From Sinosporangium album (lineage in GTDB: Bacteria; Actinomycetota; Actinomycetes; Streptosporangiales; Streptosporangiaceae), in contig NZ_FNCN01000013.1 in the NCBI RefSeq assembly GCF_900100605.1, forward strand, positions 124,001-188,000: 64,000 nt of DNA, read 5' to 3'. Position 1 is the first letter of the stretch. Each line of letters starts with the position of its first letter. Both the position numbers and the translations under genes were made by a program. The notes under the pieces are model-generated. The model made no database searches and was not told the DNA's origin. It worked only from the letters and a program-made list of their open reading frames with translations. This document shows positions 8,219-14,886 of the stretch, piece after piece.

Positions 8219-8759
8219 CAGGATTTTTCAGGGTGTTTCGGGGCTTATCCGGCGGTAGGGGACTTGACCCAAGGATTGCCGATGCCCGTTTCGACGGGCC
8301 GCCGACCGTCGACGCCGGCAAAGGCTTCCCCATCCCGCCCCGCCGTACGGCCCCGGCGCCCACCTCCCGCAGCCCCGCTCCCGCGGTCGGCACCCCCTGC
8401 AGGCACGGACATTCGCCACCTCTCCATGATCGGTGGGCCTTCCCACCTCCCGGCGTACCAGGTCAAGCCCGGGTGTAGGCGAGAAATCAACCCCACCATG
8501 ACGAGTCCGTGGTGTTCGCCTCTGTATGTTGGAACCAGGTTCAAAGCCGCAAGCTTTTCTCGGTGCGGAATGCGGAGGGGGACCGCTACCGCACAGTCGG
8601 ACCTGTCGGTGTCAGGGGGGAAGACACCGAAAGGGCCGCGTCAAGTCGGGGCCGGACAGTTGGGGGACTGTCCGGCCTCGGCGTTGTCCACCCCCATACC
8701 CCCGGCTTCGCCGATGTGCGAGGGGTGTTCGCCTGCTGCTAGAGTTACGCCATCGAAGG
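8219..8759. other. Gene-free stretch with two strong hairpins before tRNA-Lys
   Basis: No protein-coding frame is supported. Two perfect stem-loops follow each other: TCGGTGTC/GACACCGA at 8606-8630 and GGCCGGACAGT-TGGGGG-ACTGTCCGGCC at 8650-8677. They could be terminators or parts of a small RNA. A TAGAGT at 8740-8745 is placed as a -10 box for the tRNA. Confidence 0.5.
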
Positions 8760-8836
8760 GCGCCGCTAGCTCAGTTGGTTAGAGCAGCTGACTCTTAATC
8801 AGCGGGTCCGGGGTTCGAGTCCCTGGCGGCGCACCA
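8760..8836 (+). tRNA. tRNA-Lys (anticodon CTT)
   Basis: The cloverleaf is complete: acceptor stem GCGCCGC/GCGGCGC, D arm GCTC-AGTTGGTTA-GAGC, anticodon stem GCTGA/TCAGC with loop CTCTTAA (CTT), T arm GGGGTTCGAGTCCC, discriminator A and encoded CCA. An identical copy lies at 61866. Confidence 0.97.
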
Positions 8837-8844
8837 ACGACAAA

Positions 8845-8877
8845 CCCCAGGTCGATGGGTTCGACCTGGGGTTTTTT
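8845..8877 (+). terminator. Rho-independent terminator of tRNA-Lys
   Basis: An 11-bp perfect stem (CCCCAGGTCGA/TCGACCTGGGG) followed at once by six Ts lies 8 bp after the tRNA. Confidence 0.95.
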
Positions 8878-8918
8878 GCGTCTTGAGCTTGTGGTGAGGG
8901 CGTCCCCGCGTGAGCCAC

Positions 8919-8945
8919 GAAGGTAGTACCTGCTGTACCACCTTC
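8919..8945. promoter_or_regulatory. 11-5-11 inverted repeat upstream of the LuxR-type regulator
   Basis: GAAGGTAGTAC-CTGCT-GTACCACCTTC pairs at 10 of 11 positions. It is centred ~66 bp before the ATG of the LuxR-type gene and has no following T-run, so an operator, perhaps for autoregulation, is more likely than a terminator. Confidence 0.55.
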
Positions 8946-8997
8946 CTGGTAGCGTGCGGGGTTGTATCGGCGTGGGCCGACCTCTGATGATCTATCA

Positions 8998-9672
8998 ATG
9001 CCGAAGTCAGCGGGTGGTCTCCAAGAAGGAGACCCTGCCTATGAAGCAGACCACCTCCGCGTCGCCGTACGGACGGATGACCTGCTCAGCCATGCCGGAC
9101 TGACTGCTCTCCTGCACGCGGCGGCCCATGTGATCGTGCTGTCCGACAGCTCCCGAGAGCGCGCCGACGTGACCGTGGTCGCGGCCGCCGGAAAGATGGC
9201 GGAGAACCACGGGATCCTCAGGCGGGCTGCCCGTGACCTCGGGGCACCGGTCATCTTGATCACTGACCGGCTGTCACCCGACGACATGCTCACCGTCGTG
9301 CGCTACCAGGTCATGGCCGTCTTGCCGCGCCGAGCCATGACCGCTGAACTGCTGATACGCGGCGTGACCGCGGTGGCCGCCGGCGACGGCCTCATGCCAC
9401 CCCAACTGGCCGGCGGCCTCCTGGAGCACCTGCACCGGCTGCAGCGCACCTCGCGCGAGCCGACCTTCACCTGGGTGAGCGGACTCACCGAACGCGAGAT
9501 CGAGATCCTGCAGTTGGTGGCCGAAGGGCTGGACACCACCGAGATCGCCGAGCAGCTTCGCTGCTCCACGCGGACCGTCAAGAGCATCATGTACAACATC
9601 ACCCACCGACTGAACCTGCGCAACCGCACCCACGCGGTCGCGCACGCGATGCGCACCGGCCTGATCGAGTGA
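8998..9672 (+). CDS. LuxR-type regulator with degenerate receiver domain
   Basis: The C-terminal ~65 residues are a LuxR/NarL HTH (LTEREIEILQLVAEGLDTTE, then CSTRTVKSIMYNITHRLNLR). The N-terminal half has a receiver-like alternation, but the position of the phosphorylated Asp reads VTVVAAAGK, so phosphorylation is unlikely and control may be by ligand or level. The start is uncertain: the ATG at 8998 and a TTG at 8962 both lack a good ribosome site. It opens the peptide-export cluster and most likely controls it. Similar atypical LuxR proteins are often found beside NHLM exporters in actinomycetes. Confidence 0.82.
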   Translation: MPKSAGGLQEGDPAYEADHLRVAVRTDDLLSHAGLTALLHAAAHVIVLSDSSRERADVTVVAAAGKMAENHGILRRAARDLGAPVILITDRLSPDDMLTVVRYQVMAVLPRRAMTAELLIRGVTAVAAGDGLMPPQLAGGLLEHLHRLQRTSREPTFTWVSGLTEREIEILQLVAEGLDTTEIAEQLRCSTRTVKSIMYNITHRLNLRNRTHAVAHAMRTGLIE

Positions 9673-9679
9673 GGTGATC

Positions 9680-9727
9680 GTGCCGTCGTGCCGTCGTGCC
9701 GTCGTGCCGTCGTGCCGTCGTGCCGTC
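9680..9727. repeat. 8-bp tandem repeat, six copies
   Basis: GTGCCGTC is repeated six times without error, starting 8 bp after the regulator's stop. Since 8 is not a multiple of 3, copy-number changes would shift any frame read through it. Confidence 0.92.
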
Positions 9728-9764
9728 CGCCGTACCACGATCCGCGTTCCTTGGAGGAGGCGTC

Positions 9765-11291
9765 ATAACAGACACCGGTTATGTCACGGACATCGACTAT
9801 CCCGACTACTTCCACTCGCAGATGAGCCCGCTCCTGCTCAGTAGCCTGTGCCGCCTTGCCGGATTCGATGCCGTGCGGCCCGAACCCGGTTTCACGTATC
9901 TAGAGCTCGGCGCGGGCGCAGGGATGACCACGGCGGTGCTCGCCGCGGCCAATCCCGAGGGACGGTTCGTCGGGACGGACTTCAATCCGCGGCACATCGC
10001 CGCCGGCACCCAGATGATCCGGGCGGCAGGCCTGACCAACGCGTCGTTTCTAGAGTGCGGCTTCGCCGATCTCGCAGAGGGGAAGGTGGCCCTGCCCGCG
10101 TTCGACTACGTCGCGCTGAGCGGCGTCTACTCCTGGGTCGACGCCGAGCAGCGCGAACACGTGCTCACCATTCTGGACCGCCACGTCAAGCCGGGCGGCG
10201 TCGTCTACATCAACTACAACGCCATGCCGGGCTGGGCCGTGTCAGCGCCCCTGCAGCGGCTCATCCTGGAGTATTCGGAAGCCTTGGACGGCGGGGTCCT
10301 GCACCGCCTGTCCGCGACACGGGAATGGGTCGACCGGCTCGTCCACGCCGACGGTCGGTTCTTCTCATCACACGAAGCCGCCCTGCGTCCCCGGCTCGAC
10401 TCCTTCGGCCAGTGGGCGGATGGGTATGTCGCGCACGAATTCATAAACAGGGGCTGGCAGGCGCTCTTTCACACGGATGTCGCGCGGGCGGTGGCGGGTG
10501 CGGGGCTGGAGTTCGCCGGATCGGTGAGTCCCGTACGTCCCCTGCGGCGCACGCCAGAGCAGCGGAAGCTGTTCGAGGGAATCACCGACCGCGCGTTGCG
10601 GGAGGTCGTTGCCGACTTCCTCGACGACACCCAGTTCCGGGAGGATGTCTACGTGCGTCAGCCGCGGAGGCTGTCCCCGCGCGAGCGGGGGGAATGGTGC
10701 GACGAGGTGGGGCTGTGCCTGACGGAACGCCGCGGAGCGATGCATCTGCACACTGTCTCAAGCCGTCTCCTCAACCCACTGCTCGATGCTCTTGAGCAGC
10801 GGCCCATGACCTTCACCGAGATCGCTCAGGTGCCCGCGTTCTCCGGCTTGAGCATGGCCGCCGTGGTGGCTTTCGGTGAACGGCTGACCGCCGAGGGCTG
10901 GACGAGTCCGTATCTGCGATCTGCCCAGGCGAACTCGGCGGAGCCCGCCTGGCGGCTGAACCGCGTCCTGGCCGAGCGGGCGCAGACCGCCGCCCCTCAG
11001 AGCGCGCATTACGCACTGGCGTCACCGGTGATCAGCAGTGGGGTCCCGCTCAATTTCATCCAGGCCCAGGTCTATCTTGCGCTCACCGGAGACGATCCCG
11101 GCCTGGGGGCCGACACAGTGGAACGTGTGCTGGCACGGCTGCACGATTGCGACATTCAAGTTGAGATCTCCGGTAACGCTGTCAAACGTAGCTCGGAGGT
11201 GACGCGGGCCGAAGCGGTCGACATTCTGCATGCCATCCGGGACAGCCGGGTTCCGGTGTGGCGCCGCCTTCGTGTCCTCGCCGGGGAGTGA
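9765..11291 (+). CDS. Class I SAM methyltransferase with C-terminal regulatory domain; apparent ATA start
   Basis: The SAM-binding motif I is YLELGAGAGMTTAVLA, followed by FVGTDFNPRHIAAG and the post-I strand FDYVALSGVYSWV. After ~230 residues comes a second region resembling the methyltransferase regulatory domain (PF10119). The only strong ribosome site, GGAGGAGG at 9753-9760, is followed four nucleotides later by ATA ACA GAC ACC GGT. An ATG there would give MTDTGYVTD, so the start seems to have changed to ATA. Starts at GTG 9720 or 9696 lie inside the repeat and have no ribosome site. It may methylate the cluster peptide or act elsewhere. Confidence 0.78.
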   Translation: MTDTGYVTDIDYPDYFHSQMSPLLLSSLCRLAGFDAVRPEPGFTYLELGAGAGMTTAVLAAANPEGRFVGTDFNPRHIAAGTQMIRAAGLTNASFLECGFADLAEGKVALPAFDYVALSGVYSWVDAEQREHVLTILDRHVKPGGVVYINYNAMPGWAVSAPLQRLILEYSEALDGGVLHRLSATREWVDRLVHADGRFFSSHEAALRPRLDSFGQWADGYVAHEFINRGWQALFHTDVARAVAGAGLEFAGSVSPVRPLRRTPEQRKLFEGITDRALREVVADFLDDTQFREDVYVRQPRRLSPRERGEWCDEVGLCLTERRGAMHLHTVSSRLLNPLLDALEQRPMTFTEIAQVPAFSGLSMAAVVAFGERLTAEGWTSPYLRSAQANSAEPAWRLNRVLAERAQTAAPQSAHYALASPVISSGVPLNFIQAQVYLALTGDDPGLGADTVERVLARLHDCDIQVEISGNAVKRSSEVTRAEAVDILHAIRDSRVPVWRRLRVLAGE

Positions 11292-11387
11292 GGCGACAGC
11301 GGCAGGTGGAGATGTCTGATTTATTCCTGGGGTGGCGAGTTGCTTATCGCGTGTGCATGGAAACCGTCTGTATGGAGAAAGAGAAAG

Positions 11388-11452
11388 CGAAGAGTCTTTT
11401 CAGACCCCATGGGGCAGAACGCGATGCCCAAAAGGGCAGATTTGACTCTTTG
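11388..11452 (+). promoter_or_regulatory. Structured 5' leader upstream of the precursor gene
   Basis: A 9-bp closing stem (CGAAGAGTC with GACTCTTTG) encloses CCCCATGGGG and the stem GCCC-AAAA-GGGC. The segment is far more AT-rich than its surroundings and lies ~90 bp before the precursor ATG. It could be a folded leader RNA or a processing site; no known riboswitch class is recognised. Confidence 0.4.
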
Positions 11453-11544
11453 ATATGCCATTCATGTCGTTCCTGATTATTCTCGACCGTGTCCATGAAA
11501 TTAAGCCGGGCGGTGAGAGCCGTCGGCTGGAAAGGAGAGTCGCC

Positions 11545-11703
11545 ATGTCGGCGGAAGCGAAGCAGCCGAAAGATGAGTGGAAGGACGTCGCCGAGACGTC
11601 GCTTTCCGATGACGAGCTCGATGCGATCAACGGCGCCTACGGCAGCTCGTACACGGGGAAGCTGGAGAAGCGCGCGCGCGACGCGGCGGGACGCCTCATC
11701 TGA
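11545..11703 (+). CDS. Exported peptide precursor with double-glycine-type leader
   Basis: This 52-residue peptide has a strong ribosome site (AAAGGAGAG) 5 nt before its ATG. Residues 20-31 read LSDDELDAINGA: L at -12, S at -11, E at -8, L at -7, I at -4 and GA at -2/-1, the classic signal for C39 peptidases. Cleavage after Ala31 would release a 21-residue cationic, Cys-free core (YGSSYTGKLE to the C-terminal AGRLI; five Lys/Arg, two acidic). It lies directly before an adaptor and a C39-type exporter. Lacking Cys, it cannot form lanthionines; whether it is modified is unknown. Confidence 0.75.
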   Translation: MSAEAKQPKDEWKDVAETSLSDDELDAINGAYGSSYTGKLEKRARDAAGRLI

Positions 11704-11705
11704 TG

Positions 11706-11746
11706 AATAATGCGCCCGCTCGGTAAACACGAGTGGGCGCGTTATT
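11706..11746 (+). terminator. Long hairpin between precursor and transporter genes (attenuator candidate)
   Basis: A 17-bp stem (AATAATGCGCCCGCTCG with CGAGTGGGCGCGTTATT, two wobble pairs, loop GTAAACA) starts 2 bp after the precursor stop. No long T-run follows except the ATT end of the stem. Such hairpins let the short precursor mRNA accumulate over the transporter mRNA. Confidence 0.75.
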
Positions 11747-11857
11747 CGTCGACTGTGATTCGGCCTCCGTCGCGCTACTCGGCAAACGCCTGGCGTGGTG
11801 CGGCGGGGGTGCGACGAGTCCGCGCGCCGGCGCCTCCGTAGAGAAGGACCCACGACG

Positions 11858-12664
11858 ATGCAGTTCCGCAGCGAGGCGATGGAGCGCCACCAGACGCCGG
11901 AGGTCCTTGATCTACCCGTACGTCTGACCCGTCCGTATACCTGGCTGATTCTGGCTGCCGCTGTCGCCGTCGTCGCCGCAGGCGTCGTCTGGGCGTTCAC
12001 CGGCAGCCTGCGCATGTCCGTCAGCGGCCAAGGGCTCCTGACGTCGCCCCGCGGCAGCTTTCCCGTGCAGGCGGTCGACGCCGGTCAGATCACCGACATC
12101 TTCGTGAAGCCAGGCGACAAGGTGCGGCCGGGCGGCCGGGTCGCCGCCGTCCGCAACGGACGCCTGGAGACAACGGTGCAGGCACCCGTCGCGGGACGTG
12201 TTTTCTCCGTGCCGGTCCGGCACGGTCAGGTCGTGCGCACCGGCGAGACGCTGGCCGTGGCGGAATACACCGGTGGCCCCGCAGACCGCCTGGTGGCAGT
12301 GCTCTTCGTGCCGACCACCGAGGCGATGGCCGTACAGGACGGCCAGCGGGTCGACCTGACCGTGAAGTCGGCCGCCGTCATGTCGCACGGCGTTCTCCGA
12401 GGCCGTGTTGCCGCCGTCGACTCCACCCTCTGGACCCGTAAGGAGGTGGCTGCGTTTGTGGGTGACGACGGCCTGGCGGAACTCCTCAGCCCTGCCGGCC
12501 CTGTCCGGCGCGTGACGGTGGAGCTGGAGCGATCACCTGTCACGGCCAGTGGTTATGTCTGGTCCACGGCATCCGGACCGCCGTCCGCCCCGCGCGCACG
12601 CACCACGGTCCACGGAGCGATCCATAAACCCGACATACGTCCGATCGACTGGATTCTGCCGTGA
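11858..12664 (+). CDS. HlyD-family adaptor / biotinyl-lipoyl-like export protein
   Basis: From ATG 11858 (GAAGGA upstream) the protein has 268 residues. One membrane helix lies at about residues 26-48 (TWLILAAAVAVVAAGVVWAF). A periplasmic-adaptor barrel-sandwich region follows, with two half-lipoyl motifs (DAGQITDIFVKPGDKVRPGG and APVAGRVFSVPVRHGQVVRT). This is the NHLM-type HlyD subunit that joins the ABC exporters. Its stop overlaps the next start, so translation is coupled. Confidence 0.82.
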   Translation: MQFRSEAMERHQTPEVLDLPVRLTRPYTWLILAAAVAVVAAGVVWAFTGSLRMSVSGQGLLTSPRGSFPVQAVDAGQITDIFVKPGDKVRPGGRVAAVRNGRLETTVQAPVAGRVFSVPVRHGQVVRTGETLAVAEYTGGPADRLVAVLFVPTTEAMAVQDGQRVDLTVKSAAVMSHGVLRGRVAAVDSTLWTRKEVAAFVGDDGLAELLSPAGPVRRVTVELERSPVTASGYVWSTASGPPSAPRARTTVHGAIHKPDIRPIDWILP

Positions 12665-14886
12665 TGACCTTCGCGAGGCGCCTGCGCGGCCTCCGCCGCC
12701 CTACGGCTCGCCCGAACGGCCCCATCGGTGCGCACCGTCCGGTGCGGACCCCGACAGTGCTGCAGATGGACCCTGTGGAATGCGGGGCGGCCTCACTCGC
12801 CATGGTGCTCGCCCACTTCCGCCGCCACGTCAGTCTCCAGCACCTCCGTGTGCTGTGCGGAGTGTCACGCGACGGGTCCAAGGCAGGGCAGCTCGTGCGG
12901 GCCGCTCGCACATTGGGCCTTGAGGCCCAGGGCAAGCAGATGAGCCTCGGGGCGCTCGCCGCGCTACCGCCGCCCGCGATCCTGTTCTGGGAGTTCAACC
13001 ACTACGTCGTCTGGGAGGGGTACGGGCGCCGTCTGGGCAAGACGGTGGTGCGCCTGAACGATCCCGCCCAAGGCCGTCGGGTGCTGACACCGCAGGAGTT
13101 CAGCGACGGCTTCACCGGTGTCGTGCTGACCTTCCGCCCGGGCCCCCATTTCCACCCCGGCGGTCGGCGGTTCTCAGGTTGGCGGGATGTCCGGAGCCGT
13201 CTCGTGGGCGCCTACCCCGCGCTGGCGGCGGCCCTGCTGGCAAGCCTGCTTCTGGCCGGCGTCAGCATGGGCTTTCCGGCGCTCATCCGGGGCTTCGTCG
13301 ACTCCATCCTGATGGCCGGTATCGCAGGCCCGATCGTGCCGTTCTTCACCTTCATGGCGGGGATGATCCTGCTCACGGCGCTGCTGATAAAGGTCGAGCA
13401 GACTCAGCTTCTGGGGGTGGAGACATATGTGTCCACCGTACACAGCGCCCGGTTCATGCACCGTCTGCTACGTCTGCCCGTCAGCTTCTTCGATCAGCGC
13501 AGCCCAGCGGACATCGCAGAGCGGCTGGGCATGAACCACACGGTCTCAGAGGCACTCACCCGCACCATCTCGTCCGCCGTCACCGGCGCGATCGTGGTGT
13601 GCTCCTACGTCGCGCTACTGTGGGTCTACGATCCGCTGCTCACGGTGGCCGGAGTCTCGACATCACTGCTCAACATCGCCCTGGTGTACGCGGTGGTGCG
13701 GATGCGGCAGAACGCCTCCGCGCGGCTGCGGGTGGAACGGTCGAAGCTGTATGCCACCGCCTACAGCGGGCTGCAGCTCATCGAGACCATGAAGGCCACC
13801 GGGGGCGAACACGGTTACTTCCGCCGATGGGGTGACCGGCAGGCCGCGCTCCTGACCCAGCAACAGCGGGCGTCGTTCCCCGCAGCCGTCCTGTCGGCCG
13901 CCGGACTGCTTCTCACCACCCTGACCGCCGTGGCGGTTCTGCTGCTCGGCGGACTCCGGGCCATCGAAGGCCAGATCGCCATTGGAGCGCTGGTGGCGTT
14001 CCAGGCATTGCTCGTGAATTTCAGTCGGCCGGTCGGTGAGCTGATCAACCTGGTGCCCAAGATGCAGGACACGTCCGCCGACCTCGCCTGGCTTCGTGAC
14101 GTCGAGACGATCGAGCAGGCCGACGTCTTCCACCAGCCTTCGTCCGACATCTCACAGCGCCTGACCGGTTACCTCCGCTTCGACAATGTCACCTTCGGCT
14201 ACAGCCCCCTTGCCCCACCGCAAGTGCGAGAGCTGTCGTTCAAGGTCCACCCCGGGAAGCAGATCGCCCTCGTCGGCGGGTCGGGAAGCGGCAAATCCAC
14301 TGTCAGCCGGCTCATCGCGGGCTTCCACGACCCGTGGGAGGGCCGGATCCTGTTCGACGGACGGCCCCAGGCCCATGTGAGCAAAGATCTGCTCACCGCG
14401 TCGGTGGCGTTCGTCGATCAGGAGATCCATCTGTTCCAGGGCACCGTACGCGACAACGTCACCCTGTGGGATCCGTCCATCCCGGACGAGGCCGTCATGG
14501 AAGCGCTGCGGGAGGCCCAGCTTGACGAGGTCGTCGCCGCCAGGCCCGGCGGCATCCACAGCCGCGTTGAGCAGGATGGGCGTAACTTCTCCGGAGGGCA
14601 GCGGCAACGCCTGGAGCTCGCCCGGGCCTTCGTCCGGATGCCCAGCCTGCTGATCCTCGACGAGGCGACCAGCGCCCTTGACGCGGAGACGGAGACGCGC
14701 ATCATCGAGAGGCTTCGCCGGCGCGGCTGTGCCTGCGTCGTCATCGCCCACCGGCTCAGCACAGTCCGCGGAAGTGACGAGATCCTCGTTCTCGCCGATG
14801 GCCGGATCGTCGAACGCGGCACGCATGACGAGCTCGCGAACCGCGGTGGCGCCTACGCGGCTCTGATTCGGGAGAGCCGACCGTGA
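12661..14886 (+). CDS. NHLM-type ABC exporter with C39 peptidase domain
   Basis: In this 741-residue protein residues ~30-155 form a C39 cysteine peptidase with Cys41 (DPVECGAASLAMV), His114 (NHYVVWEG) and Asp134 (LNDPAQGRR). Residues ~180-480 hold six membrane helices. The ATPase has Walker A near 538 (GGSGSGKST), signature near 641 (FSGGQRQRLELA) and Walker B near 662 (LLILDEATSALD). It should cleave the leader after Gly-Ala and export the core. It starts at GTG or the adjacent ATG, overlaps the adaptor gene, and is overlapped by the next transporter (GTGA). Confidence 0.92.
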   Translation: MMTFARRLRGLRRPTARPNGPIGAHRPVRTPTVLQMDPVECGAASLAMVLAHFRRHVSLQHLRVLCGVSRDGSKAGQLVRAARTLGLEAQGKQMSLGALAALPPPAILFWEFNHYVVWEGYGRRLGKTVVRLNDPAQGRRVLTPQEFSDGFTGVVLTFRPGPHFHPGGRRFSGWRDVRSRLVGAYPALAAALLASLLLAGVSMGFPALIRGFVDSILMAGIAGPIVPFFTFMAGMILLTALLIKVEQTQLLGVETYVSTVHSARFMHRLLRLPVSFFDQRSPADIAERLGMNHTVSEALTRTISSAVTGAIVVCSYVALLWVYDPLLTVAGVSTSLLNIALVYAVVRMRQNASARLRVERSKLYATAYSGLQLIETMKATGGEHGYFRRWGDRQAALLTQQQRASFPAAVLSAAGLLLTTLTAVAVLLLGGLRAIEGQIAIGALVAFQALLVNFSRPVGELINLVPKMQDTSADLAWLRDVETIEQADVFHQPSSDISQRLTGYLRFDNVTFGYSPLAPPQVRELSFKVHPGKQIALVGGSGSGKSTVSRLIAGFHDPWEGRILFDGRPQAHVSKDLLTASVAFVDQEIHLFQGTVRDNVTLWDPSIPDEAVMEALREAQLDEVVAARPGGIHSRVEQDGRNFSGGQRQRLELARAFVRMPSLLILDEATSALDAETETRIIERLRRRGCACVVIAHRLSTVRGSDEILVLADGRIVERGTHDELANRGGAYAALIRESRP

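Noticed and set aside
11545-11703. Lanthipeptide precursor
   Set aside because: The core has no Cys and no lanthionine synthetase is in the cluster.
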